The notes under the pieces: generated by a model
What the model saw: only the letters and a program-made list of their open reading frames with translations
Told to the model about the DNA's origin: nothing
The model's database searches: none
Position numbers and translations under genes: made by a program
Source of the DNA: [Eubacterium] yurii subsp. margaretiae ATCC 43715
Lineage (GTDB): Bacteria > Bacillota > Clostridia > Peptostreptococcales > Filifactoraceae
Direction of reading: 5' to 3'
NCBI GenBank assembly: GCA_000146855.1
Contig: GL405246.1
Location: forward strand, 1,009,269 to 1,052,082
DNA: 42,814 nucleotides
Shown: positions 18,582 through 26,947 of the stretch, one piece after another
Numbering within the stretch: the first letter of the stretch is position 1
Layout of the letters: every line of letters begins with the position of its first letter

Positions 18582-21500
18582 TGGAAAATGAACAAAAACA
18601 TAGAATAACAACTGATGATATGCAAAAGGCTGCTGATGAATTCAAGCAAATTAAGTACAAGTATGATGCCTTTATCAGCTATAGGCATGTAGAGCCTGAT
18701 CAGAGCATAGCAAAGCAAGTACATCAGATGATAGAAACTTTCAAAGCTCCAAAGGAGTTTTATGTAAATGGTGAAAAACCTACATTTAGAGTTTTTCGTG
18801 ATAGAGAAGAATTGGCTGCAAGGGATCTCAGTACCTCAATAGAAGACGCCCTTGCAACAAGTAGATATCTGATAGTTATATGCTCTAAGAGAACTCCGCT
18901 TTCTGATTGGTGTGAAAAGGAGATAGAGACATTTAGAAGAATGCATGGTGATGAGAGAATAATTCCTGTATTGATAGAGGGAGAAGTAGACGAATCATTC
19001 CCAAGAGCCCTTAAACAACTTAAAAGAAAAGGCGATGAAAACTTACAGGATATTTTGGCTGCAGATATAAGACCTGATATGGTCTTAAAAAATGACTTTG
19101 TAGGCTATGAGTATCTGCAAGATAACCATAGTCAAAAGCTAGGGGAACTAACTAAACAATCTTTAAATTTGTTGAAAACTGAAAAATACAGAATAATGGC
19201 TACCATACTTGGCTGCACTTTTGGAGATCTCAAGCAGAGGGATAAGGAGAGAAAAAATAAGCTGATACTTGCTATTTCATCATTATCAGGAGCAGTATTT
19301 TTGATATTTGGTATATTTATGGCAAATGCCTATCAAAAAGCTGAACTTGCAAGACAGGAGGCTGTACAGTCAAATGCAAGTATATTGATGAAGACGTCCA
19401 AAGATTTTCTGAAAGAGGGTGACTACATCAAGGCTGTGCTTGTGGCGAAAGAGGCTATGAGTCCTATAACTAAAGATATGAAGGACTATGATGTCTTAAA
19501 AGCTGAGGAAATGTCAGTGTTCAACGATACCATATACCATACGGGGGCATCAACCCTTACAACTATATCCACTAAAAATAAGCTTACTTTTATGGCAATA
19601 AGCAAAGATGAAAAATATGTAGCTTACGGACTGGACAATAACGACACTGCAATAGCAAGAGTGCAAAATGGAGAAGTGATAAAGAGATTTTCAGGTCACA
19701 GCCAACAGGTAAAAATGGTAGATTTTTCAAAAGATGGTAAGTATTTAGCTTCATCTTCATTTGACAATACATGTATCATATATGACATAGAAACAGGAGA
19801 AGAAAAGACAAAACTGGAGATTGATGGTGTACCTATGATGACCAGGTTTTCAAAGGACGGTTCTAAACTCTTCTATGCTACACTTACAAACAACGCTACA
19901 AATTTTTATGTATATGATACTAATACATGGCAAAAAGTAGGAGAACTTATTGTTAACGAGTCTGTGAAATATGCTGATATAAAAAGTGACGGTACTGAGG
20001 CTCTAATAGTTCTAAGTGCAAATACAAATGAACAACTTACAAGGAGAAGTTTAAAAGATGGAAAGATAATAGATGTCATTCCAAGAATAAAAGCTAATGG
20101 CATAGATAATAAACCATATTATAAACCATATAAATTAGCAAATTATTCTAACGATGGGGAAAATCTGATTTTATTGACGGATTCGCAGATTATGAAAATA
20201 TCTATAAAGGATAAAAAAGAGATATTTAAGCAAAATATGTATGTAAATTCCTATGACTCAAGACCAATATCTGAAAGTGAAAATGGAGAGAAAATTGCTC
20301 TAAAAGCAAATGTTCAAATTTATATTTTGGATGGAAAAAACGGTAAGATAAGTGATGAAATCTATTTTAATGATATTGATATGAAATATTTTTCTTATAA
20401 TTACAAGACAAATACAGTAGTTGGTTTTGGAGAAAGTGGAAATTATTCAATATGGAGGGATAAAGTCATAGTGGAAAATAATTTGAGCTATGGCGGAGGT
20501 GTGCCGGTAGAATTTATCTTCTTAAAAGATGGTAGCAAGATACTGGCAAACTCACATGAAAGTCAGGCAATAAAGATAATAGACTTAAATTCAAGGGTAA
20601 CATCTGAACCCGTATATGCTAGAATAATTGCAAATTCGAATGATAATTCACAGATGCTCCTATTTGACGGAGATAGTTACTCTATTTCAAACGACAACGG
20701 AAAAACGAGCAAAAAAATAAAGACTGATGAAACAACCTTATATGGATTTATGCCAAATTCTAAGTATTATGCAATATCAAATGACGGTAGATACTATGCG
20801 ACTGTAGTTATGATGGAAGATACTTCATCTAAGCTTTCAAAACCTACACTAAAAGTTTATGACCTTCAAAGTAATGTAAAAAAACATATAGAAATAAATT
20901 CAGCATCATCTTCATTTACTTTTACAAACGATTCAAAACAAATAATAGTATTGGATGACGTAGAAGGGCTTAAAATATATGATATCCAGAATTTTAAATT
21001 GATAAAAAGCTACGAGGATATAAAGGATAGTTCAGGAGAAATAATGATTTCAAATGACTCTAAAATTCTAGCTATAAATAGATTTTCAGGCATTGCTTCT
21101 ATTTATAATTTGGAGGAAGGAAAGCATGTAGATGACATTGCAGGTGAGGTGCTAAATATCCAAAATACAGGAGATGAGATAAAACTTAAAGGTATCCAAA
21201 ATAATGCAGCATTTAATTGGAGTAGTAAAACAGGAATGAATACATGGGAAATGGATGAGGCATGTAATCAGACTCCGTTAAGCTTTGAAGATATAAATCT
21301 CTACAATGAACAAGGGGATATATTGCTGATGATAAGAAATAATGAGACTGACAGAAAATGTTATGTTGTTGACTTTTCTACAGGAAGGCTGATGATGACC
21401 CTCAATCCTTCAATTAAAAGATATACTGTAAACGGTCATATATCTCCTGATGGAAAGGTTATAGCCATAGATCAAAATTACTATACTAATTATGACAGCA

Positions 21501-21646
21501 ATAATTCAAAATCTATATCTTATATAACAACAGCAGTTTATAAGATATTGAGTGAAGATGAAGTATTACAGGAAATAGATAGAATCCTGTCTGATAGAAC
21601 ACTTTCAAAAGAAGAAAAGGTTCAGATAGGTATAAGTGCAAAATAA
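18581..21646 (+). CDS. TIR domain - transmembrane - WD40 propeller protein
   Basis: A 1021-residue protein. Residues about 28-145 form a TIR domain (YDAFISYRH, VFRDREEL, RYLIVICSKRTPLSDWCEKEI, RIIPVLIEGE). E114 in DWCEKEI sits where catalytic TIR NADases such as SARM1 carry their active-site Glu, so NAD cleavage or cyclic-nucleotide production is plausible. One membrane segment spans about 227-247. From about 300 to 1010 the protein is WD40-like, the clearest repeat being GHSQQVKMVDFSKDGKYLAS near 373 and then IIYDIETGE. With this order the TIR domain would face the cytoplasm if the propeller is outside, or the reverse; topology is not resolved. AAAAGGAG ends nine bases before the ATG, which overlaps the RyR gene stop. 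Bacterial TIR-WD40 proteins are known; their roles are mostly untested. Confidence 0.85.
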   Translation: MENEQKHRITTDDMQKAADEFKQIKYKYDAFISYRHVEPDQSIAKQVHQMIETFKAPKEFYVNGEKPTFRVFRDREELAARDLSTSIEDALATSRYLIVICSKRTPLSDWCEKEIETFRRMHGDERIIPVLIEGEVDESFPRALKQLKRKGDENLQDILAADIRPDMVLKNDFVGYEYLQDNHSQKLGELTKQSLNLLKTEKYRIMATILGCTFGDLKQRDKERKNKLILAISSLSGAVFLIFGIFMANAYQKAELARQEAVQSNASILMKTSKDFLKEGDYIKAVLVAKEAMSPITKDMKDYDVLKAEEMSVFNDTIYHTGASTLTTISTKNKLTFMAISKDEKYVAYGLDNNDTAIARVQNGEVIKRFSGHSQQVKMVDFSKDGKYLASSSFDNTCIIYDIETGEEKTKLEIDGVPMMTRFSKDGSKLFYATLTNNATNFYVYDTNTWQKVGELIVNESVKYADIKSDGTEALIVLSANTNEQLTRRSLKDGKIIDVIPRIKANGIDNKPYYKPYKLANYSNDGENLILLTDSQIMKISIKDKKEIFKQNMYVNSYDSRPISESENGEKIALKANVQIYILDGKNGKISDEIYFNDIDMKYFSYNYKTNTVVGFGESGNYSIWRDKVIVENNLSYGGGVPVEFIFLKDGSKILANSHESQAIKIIDLNSRVTSEPVYARIIANSNDNSQMLLFDGDSYSISNDNGKTSKKIKTDETTLYGFMPNSKYYAISNDGRYYATVVMMEDTSSKLSKPTLKVYDLQSNVKKHIEINSASSSFTFTNDSKQIIVLDDVEGLKIYDIQNFKLIKSYEDIKDSSGEIMISNDSKILAINRFSGIASIYNLEEGKHVDDIAGEVLNIQNTGDEIKLKGIQNNAAFNWSSKTGMNTWEMDEACNQTPLSFEDINLYNEQGDILLMIRNNETDRKCYVVDFSTGRLMMTLNPSIKRYTVNGHISPDGKVIAIDQNYYTNYDSNNSKSISYITTAVYKILSEDEVLQEIDRILSDRTLSKEEKVQIGISAK

Positions 21647-21653
21647 GTAACGT

Positions 21654-21682
21654 AAAAAGAGCTCCTTAGATGAGCTCTTTTT
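21654..21682. terminator. Bidirectional terminator between the TIR gene and the Nudix gene
   Basis: A perfect 11-pair stem, AAAAAGAGCTC at 21654-21664 with GAGCTCTTTTT at 21672-21682, with a seven-base loop. Because A5 and T5 form the stem base, it can stop both the plus-strand TIR operon and the minus-strand ddl-Nudix operon that converge here. Confidence 0.9.
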
Positions 21683-21783
21683 ATATATAATACAAATAGT
21701 ATATATATTTATTATTTGACTAATTGATACACAGTTAAGATTTATAATAATTAGAGAAAAGTTGCATAAATATAATTTGAACA

Positions 21784-22416
21784 CTACAAATCTAATAAAA
21801 AATCTCCGTCTTTTAATATCTCTACAAAATTGTTTAATATCTTTGCTGTAAGGCCCCATACTATGCAGTTTTTAAATTCATAAAAGTAAGTGACTTCATT
21901 TCCGCTAAAGAAATTATAATTTCTTCCATTTTCGATTAAATGATAGGGAAAGTTTTCATCACGCTCTACTGTTATCTTAGACTTGTAAGATGAAGGGTGT
22001 GTACTAATTATTTCCTCTAAAGGCACTGCAATTAGCTTTTCAACCTCATCATTACAGTCTATGTCTTCAAATTTGATATTTGTAATTTCGCATACGAAAG
22101 TATGGACAAAGAGAGAGTTGAAATTAATAAGATAGTCAGACTCACCTATAATATTTATGTTGTCTTCTGATAAATTACATTCTTCTTTTGTCTCCCTGAT
22201 TGCAGCTGATAGTGGTGTTTCATCTTCTTCTATATGACCTCCTATAAAGGATAAATCACCTGATTGGTTGACACTTCCTGAGCGTTTTTCAAAAATAAGG
22301 TGGAGTTTGTCGTTGATATTCATAAAAGCAATAATTACACTTACTTCTTTTATTTTTTTTATACTTGTAGGTTTTCTGTTTTCGAATATATTCCTTATTT
22401 TTAAAACATCGTTCAT
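21784..22416 (-). CDS. Nudix hydrolase, CoA pyrophosphatase-like (NudL group)
   Basis: A 210-residue Nudix protein. The Nudix box is GGHIEEDETPLSAAIRETKE followed by ECNL: it fits GX5EX7RExxEE, but the Gly near the end of the box is Asn. Just before it, LIFEKRSGSVNQSGDLSFIG resembles the NuCoA motif of CoA pyrophosphatases (KRS...HxGxxxFPGG), with Ile for Pro. That makes a CoA or acyl-CoA pyrophosphatase the best guess; other nucleotide-diphosphate substrates are possible. Its ATG overlaps the ddl stop as TAATG, and GGAGG lies a few bases upstream inside ddl, so the two are co-translated. It ends at the shared terminator. Confidence 0.85.
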   Translation of the reverse strand: MNDVLKIRNIFENRKPTSIKKIKEVSVIIAFMNINDKLHLIFEKRSGSVNQSGDLSFIGGHIEEDETPLSAAIRETKEECNLSEDNINIIGESDYLINFNSLFVHTFVCEITNIKFEDIDCNDEVEKLIAVPLEEIISTHPSSYKSKITVERDENFPYHLIENGRNYNFFSGNEVTYFYEFKNCIVWGLTAKILNNFVEILKDGDFLLDL

Positions 22417-23621
22417 TATCCGATTTTTCCTCCGCTTTTGCTGCCACCTAAGTTTACAAGGCTAAGTATGTTGCTGTCAAACGAAAATATTATATCTTCC
22501 TGTTCCCTTGTCCTTTTTATAGCAAGTTGTATTAATTTTTCAAGTAAGTTTGGATAATCCATACCTACAGCCTTCCATAGATAAAAAGAGAGCGAACCAG
22601 GTATGGTGTTAATTTCATTGACATATATCTTATTTTCTTCTTCATCTATAATAAAGTCTATCCTTGCTACTCCACTACATCCTAGAGTCTTAAAAGTATC
22701 CACAGCCATCTTTCTTATAGTTTCCCTTGTAGTTTCATCAATATCTGCCGGTAATTTTCTGCTTAGGGATTCCATTGTACCTTTAGCATTTGATGTGCCT
22801 GTTTTTTTCCCGGATGAAGATTCGTATTTATCCTGATAGCTCAGTATTTCGCCTGAGCCTATAGGTTGTTCACATTCTGATGCACTCGCCGACTCCATAT
22901 CGCCAAGTACACTGCAATTTACTTCTTTTATTGACGTAATTGCTGGTTCAACTATTAACTTATATGAAAAACCAAAAGCATAGTCCAAGGCATCTTTAAG
23001 AGAAGAATCATCCCTTGCTATCTTTATTCCTACTGAAGAGCCGAGGTTAAAGGGCTTTACTATTACAGGATAGTTAAATTTTGATTTTATGTTCTCTTCA
23101 ACTTCATCACTGTTTTCAAGATACTTGAATTTGTTTACTACTAAACAGTCCAATACAGGTATGTTGTTTTCTTTTAATATGCATTTCATAGCATACTTGT
23201 CCATACCTACAGCAGAAGAGTATACATCACAGCCTACATAAGGTATACCTAGCATATTTAGCATACCCTGTAAAGTCCCGTCTTCTACATTTGTACCGTG
23301 AACTATGGGAAATGCTATGTCAATGTAGTCGTAGACTTTATTACCAAAAACCTTAAATGGGTATTTCACCAAGTCTACCTTTTTTCCATTTTTTACAAGC
23401 AAAATCTGATTACTTTTTTCAAGTAATGACTTTATGTTTTTATATTCTTCAATTTTTCCTGTAAATTCGGAAACAAAAAATCTATTGTCTTTTGTTATAT
23501 ATATAGGGACAATATCGTACTTTGACTTATCAAAAAATTCTGCCGCCTGTAAAGCTGATACTATTGACACTTCGTGTTCTGTAGAGTTGCCGCCAAAAAA
23601 CAAACCTATTTTTATATTCAT
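22416..23621 (-). CDS. ddl: D-alanine--D-alanine ligase family protein
   Basis: An ATP-grasp ligase that joins two D-alanines for peptidoglycan. Visible family features are FGGNSTEHEVSIVSA at the N-terminus, PIVHGTNVEDGTLQGML, VIVKPFNLGSSVGI, the omega-loop region SYQDKYESSSGKKTG, and the C-terminal Mg/ATP site ARIDFIID...VNEINTIPG. At 401 residues it is longer than DdlB-type enzymes; extra length lies around the omega loop and in a C-terminal tail ending in GGSKSGGKIG. I chose ATG 23621 because GGAG at 23630-23633 is its ribosome site and the GTG at 23630 is part of that site. D-Ala-D-Ser or D-Lac ligases share this fold; I see no van genes nearby. Confidence 0.92.
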   Translation of the reverse strand: MNIKIGLFFGGNSTEHEVSIVSALQAAEFFDKSKYDIVPIYITKDNRFFVSEFTGKIEEYKNIKSLLEKSNQILLVKNGKKVDLVKYPFKVFGNKVYDYIDIAFPIVHGTNVEDGTLQGMLNMLGIPYVGCDVYSSAVGMDKYAMKCILKENNIPVLDCLVVNKFKYLENSDEVEENIKSKFNYPVIVKPFNLGSSVGIKIARDDSSLKDALDYAFGFSYKLIVEPAITSIKEVNCSVLGDMESASASECEQPIGSGEILSYQDKYESSSGKKTGTSNAKGTMESLSRKLPADIDETTRETIRKMAVDTFKTLGCSGVARIDFIIDEEENKIYVNEINTIPGSLSFYLWKAVGMDYPNLLEKLIQLAIKRTREQEDIIFSFDSNILSLVNLGGSKSGGKIG

Positions 23622-23656
23622 AAAATTCACTCCATATTTAAAAATTTTCTCTCAAT

Positions 23657-23685
23657 ATAATAAACTTTTTTTATCATAAATACAA
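23657..23685 (-). promoter_or_regulatory. Promoter of the ddl-Nudix operon
   Basis: Read on the minus strand, TTGTAT (23685-23680) and TATTAT (23662-23657) are 17 bases apart, about 40 bases before the ddl ATG. Confidence 0.45.
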
Positions 23686-23864
23686 GTGTTAGGATATATT
23701 TTATCTATAAAAATTAATTTAAAGCTTAATTTTTTTGTGAATAATAAAAAATATGAAAAACATATAAGTTAGGATTTATAAATAAAAAATAACTATTTTA
23801 TTATATTTATAATATTAACTATAAACAAAAAAATCCATTAGTATTAGCATTAATAACTATATTG

Positions 23865-23873
23865 TGTTATAAT
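23865..23873 (+). promoter_or_regulatory. Extended -10 promoter of the nadD-yqeK cluster
   Basis: TGTTATAAT, a perfect -10 hexamer with the TG extension, 39 bases before the GTG start. The -35 region is poor. It is divergent from the ddl promoter. Confidence 0.45.
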
Positions 23874-23912
23874 TATGTTTGAACTTTTTTATAATTATTT
23901 TGGGAGAAGATT

Positions 23913-25082
23913 GTGAATATAGGGATTTTGGGAGGCACGTTTAATCCCATACATTACGGACATCTATTTATTGCGCAATATATACTAGATTTTATGGATT
24001 TGGACAAGATTTTGTTCATTCCTTCTGGCAATCCTCCACACAAAAATGGAGTTATTGATAAAAATCACAGATTGAATATGACTGTATTGGCAATAAGTGA
24101 CAATGAGAGATTTGAAATAGATGAGTTTGAAGTTCAAAAAGAAAACTATTCTTATGCCTATGATACATTGAACTATCTAAATGAGAAATATTACAATGAC
24201 AAACTGTACTATATCATAGGTCAAGATGCTATGATTGATTTTGACAAATGGCATAGATATCAGGAAGTAGGTACTATGGTAGATTTCATAGTAGTTACTC
24301 GTGGCGGGATTCTTACTCAAAAATTGAAAGATTTATACGCAGATGTAAATATGATTTTTATTGATACTCCTGTTATAGAGATATCTTCTACAGATATAAG
24401 AAACAGAATATTAAATAAAAAATCTATAAGGTATTTTTTAAGTGAAAAAGTAGAAAAGTATATATGCGAAAATAATCTTTATGAGGTAAATAAAATGACT
24501 TTGGAAGAGAGAATAAAGGAAGACTTGAAAAAAATTCTGGATGAAAAAAGATATAGGCACACCTTAGGTGTAGTAAAGTCAGCTCAAGAACTATGTGAAC
24601 TTTATGGCGAAGATAGTCAAAAGGCTACATTGGCAGCCTTGCTTCACGATGTGGCAAAACAGCTGAAAAAAGATGAGGTACAACAAAAGATAGAAAAGTA
24701 TGGCATCAAATTAGATGAGGTGGAAAAAGAAACTAATCAGTTGAAACATGCAAAGATTGGCAGATATATAGCTCAATTTGAGTATGGGATTAAAGATGAG
24801 GATATATTAAACTCTATAGACTACCATACAACAGGTAGAGCAAATATGTCCAAACTAGAGATGATAATTTGTCTTGCAGATTATATAGACGATACTAGAA
24901 CTTTTGATATGGTGGACGAGATAAGGAGACTTTCTAAGTTAAACCTTGAGTATGCATTATATTATGCAATTAACGGTACTCTTATTAATCTTGCCCAAGA
25001 TAATAAGCAGATACACAAAAATACTATAGAGTGTAGAAATTTTTTGCTTGAAAAGTGCAAAGATTGCATAAATACACTATAA
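23913..25082 (+). CDS. nadD-yqeK: NadD-YqeK fusion: nicotinate-nucleotide adenylyltransferase plus HD-domain hydrolase
   Basis: One 389-residue frame carries two proteins that are usually adjacent genes. Residues 1-190 are NadD, making deamido-NAD from NaMN and ATP: GGTFNPIHYGHL (7-18), PSGNPPHK (about 42-49) and ISSTDIRNR (about 167). Residues about 195-389 are YqeK, an HD-type hydrolase that in relatives splits Ap4A symmetrically: RHTLGVV (about 210), LLHDVAK (about 244) and DYHTTG (about 294). The GTG start has GGGAG six bases upstream. At the junction an in-frame ATG at 24495 keeps its own GAGG site (24483-24486), so separate YqeK could also be made. It leads a cluster with an LCP protein and rsfS, a common Firmicute arrangement. 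Confidence 0.93.
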   Translation: MNIGILGGTFNPIHYGHLFIAQYILDFMDLDKILFIPSGNPPHKNGVIDKNHRLNMTVLAISDNERFEIDEFEVQKENYSYAYDTLNYLNEKYYNDKLYYIIGQDAMIDFDKWHRYQEVGTMVDFIVVTRGGILTQKLKDLYADVNMIFIDTPVIEISSTDIRNRILNKKSIRYFLSEKVEKYICENNLYEVNKMTLEERIKEDLKKILDEKRYRHTLGVVKSAQELCELYGEDSQKATLAALLHDVAKQLKKDEVQQKIEKYGIKLDEVEKETNQLKHAKIGRYIAQFEYGIKDEDILNSIDYHTTGRANMSKLEMIICLADYIDDTRTFDMVDEIRRLSKLNLEYALYYAINGTLINLAQDNKQIHKNTIECRNFLLEKCKDCINTL

Positions 25083-25095
25083 GTAGGAGATAATA

Positions 25096-26403
25096 ATGAA
25101 GATTTTTTTAAAGATATTGCTTACAATTATTATTTTAATTGGGGCATCAGTGTTAGCTTTTAATGTTTACATCAATGTAAAATACCCTAATCAGGTGAAA
25201 AATGCATCAATGACTTATGAACAGCTGACAAAGCTTGCAAAAAACGGAGATAACGAGAGGGTAAATATTTTGCTCCTTGGTGTGGACAACTTAAGTGCAG
25301 ATGATAACAAAGCAAATATGCGTACAGATACTATGATGGTCTTTTCTATAGATCCTAAGACAAAGACAGGATTTATACTGTCTATACCTAGAGATACAAA
25401 GGTAAATGTAGAAGATTACAAAGGAAGAATTAATTCAGCATATTCACTTGGTGGAATAGAGTTTACCATTAAGGCTGTGAAATCTCTTTTAAATATTCCA
25501 ATACATCACTTTATGGAAGTCGATTATCAGGCGCTTTCTAAAACTGTTGATGATATTGGAGGCGTGGAAGTCAACGTACCTATGGATATGATATATGACG
25601 ATCCTTATGCGAAACCACCTCTTCATATTGAACTTAAACAAGGATTACAGATGCTTAACGGTGAAAAAGCAATGCAATTCTTGAGATTTAGACATGGATA
25701 TGCGGATCAGGACCTTGGAAGAATAAAATCTCAACAAGCATTTATGAATGCTGTAATAAAAAAGGTTCTTTCATCAGAGTCCATTAAACAAATACCTAAT
25801 TATTTAGATACATTTTATACCTATGTTAAGACTGATATGAGCTTGACTGAAGTCTTTCAAATAGCATCAAAATTCATTGATATTAAGCCTTACAATATAA
25901 AAAGAGAAACTCTAATTGGAGAGGCAAAGTTACAACATGGAGTAGCTTATTATATACATGATGAAGAGAAGATGAAAGAGCAGATTAATACACTAATGCA
26001 AGGGAAGTATTTTGTAGAAGAAGATGTACAAACTGCAGGTGTGCCAGAGCAACAAGACAAAAATTCTAAAGAAGGTGTAGTAAAAAGCGAAAACAAAAGC
26101 AAAGGCGGACAAAAAGAGAGTCCTAAGATACCTTATGTTGTAGTGTTAAATGGAGTGGGCTCTCAAGGCTTGGCACAAAGAGCCAAAGATTTGCTCTATG
26201 TCAACAATATTGATGTGCAGGATACGTCTAATGCAGATAATTTCGATTATACTCAGACATATATTTATTATAAAGATGATGCGACTCTTGCTGATAATGT
26301 ACAGTCAATACTTGGTACTGGAACTATAGTACAGGAAAATAAGGCATATTTTGGTAAGGCTACAGATATATTGATAGTAATAGGAACTGATTTTAAAAAG
26401 TAA
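25096..26403 (+). CDS. LytR-CpsA-Psr (LCP) family cell wall assembly protein
   Basis: A membrane-anchored enzyme expected to attach teichoic acid or other glycopolymers to peptidoglycan outside the cell. One N-terminal membrane segment (about residues 4-23) precedes the LCP domain (about 55-240), with NILLLGVD, RTDTMM, SIPRDTKV and LRFRHGYADQDLGRIKSQQ, whose Arg/Asp residues bind the pyrophosphate and metal. A charged, low-complexity linker (about 310-342) leads to a LytR_C domain (about 343-432). Total length is 435 residues. The gene begins 13 bases after the nadD-yqeK stop, with TAGGAGA upstream. Confidence 0.93.
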   Translation: MKIFLKILLTIIILIGASVLAFNVYINVKYPNQVKNASMTYEQLTKLAKNGDNERVNILLLGVDNLSADDNKANMRTDTMMVFSIDPKTKTGFILSIPRDTKVNVEDYKGRINSAYSLGGIEFTIKAVKSLLNIPIHHFMEVDYQALSKTVDDIGGVEVNVPMDMIYDDPYAKPPLHIELKQGLQMLNGEKAMQFLRFRHGYADQDLGRIKSQQAFMNAVIKKVLSSESIKQIPNYLDTFYTYVKTDMSLTEVFQIASKFIDIKPYNIKRETLIGEAKLQHGVAYYIHDEEKMKEQINTLMQGKYFVEEDVQTAGVPEQQDKNSKEGVVKSENKSKGGQKESPKIPYVVVLNGVGSQGLAQRAKDLLYVNNIDVQDTSNADNFDYTQTYIYYKDDATLADNVQSILGTGTIVQENKAYFGKATDILIVIGTDFKK

Positions 26404-26471
26404 TTAAATCCATTATTAGCATATTAAAAAAGAAGAAATTTGTTTGTCAATAATGATATAAAAATAATAAA

Positions 26472-26499
26472 TTGACTTTTTTAAAAATTATATTATAAT
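26472..26499 (+). promoter_or_regulatory. Promoter of rsfS
   Basis: TTGACT at 26472-26477 and TATAAT at 26494-26499 with a 16-base spacer, about 30 bases before the rsfS ATG. It suggests rsfS has its own start besides read-through from the LCP gene. Confidence 0.55.
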
Positions 26500-26532
26500 T
26501 TTTAGTGTTTGAAATTTTTATAAGGAGAAAAA

Positions 26533-26880
26533 ATGAATACAATTGAAAAATTGAAAAAAATACATGAAGTACTTGATAAAAAATTGGGAGAAGATATTGT
26601 AATCTTAAAGATTGAAGGCATTTCAACGATTACGGATTACTTTGTCATAGTATCTGCTCCAAGTGAAAGACAGGTAAAGGCTCTTGAAGAGGCGCTTGAT
26701 TACGAACTCGAAAAAGAAGGAGTAACAGCAAGAGCTGTTGAGGGAAGAAGTACAGCCAAATGGATATTGGTAGATTATACAGATATAATAGTCCATATAT
26801 TTAAAAATGATGAAAGAGAATTTTATAATATTGAAAGATTGTGGAAGGACGCACTTTTAATAGATGTCAATGAATTATAG
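26533..26880 (+). CDS. rsfS: Ribosomal silencing factor RsfS
   Basis: A 115-residue RsfS/Iojap (DUF143) protein, which binds ribosomal protein uL14 and blocks subunit joining when nutrients are scarce. Motifs: ISTITDYFVIVSAPSERQVK (about residues 30-49), VEGRSTAKWILVDY (about 69-82) and IVHIF followed by REFYNIERLW (about 85-103). Length is typical. AAGGAG is seven bases before the ATG. Placement after NadD/YqeK and an LCP gene is conserved in many Firmicutes. No terminator is visible before the next gene, which starts 67 bases later. Confidence 0.95.
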   Translation: MNTIEKLKKIHEVLDKKLGEDIVILKIEGISTITDYFVIVSAPSERQVKALEEALDYELEKEGVTARAVEGRSTAKWILVDYTDIIVHIFKNDEREFYNIERLWKDALLIDVNEL

Positions 26881-26947
26881 ATTTTAATGCTAATATATTC
26901 GTTAAACTAGTGGATAAGTTTAGTATAAAATATATGGAGGTAAGACT

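Noticed and set aside
16578..21646. TIR/RyR operon as recently transferred DNA
   Set aside because: Base composition and codon use look like the neighbours, and no att site, integrase or tRNA gene flanks it; transfer cannot be argued from this window.
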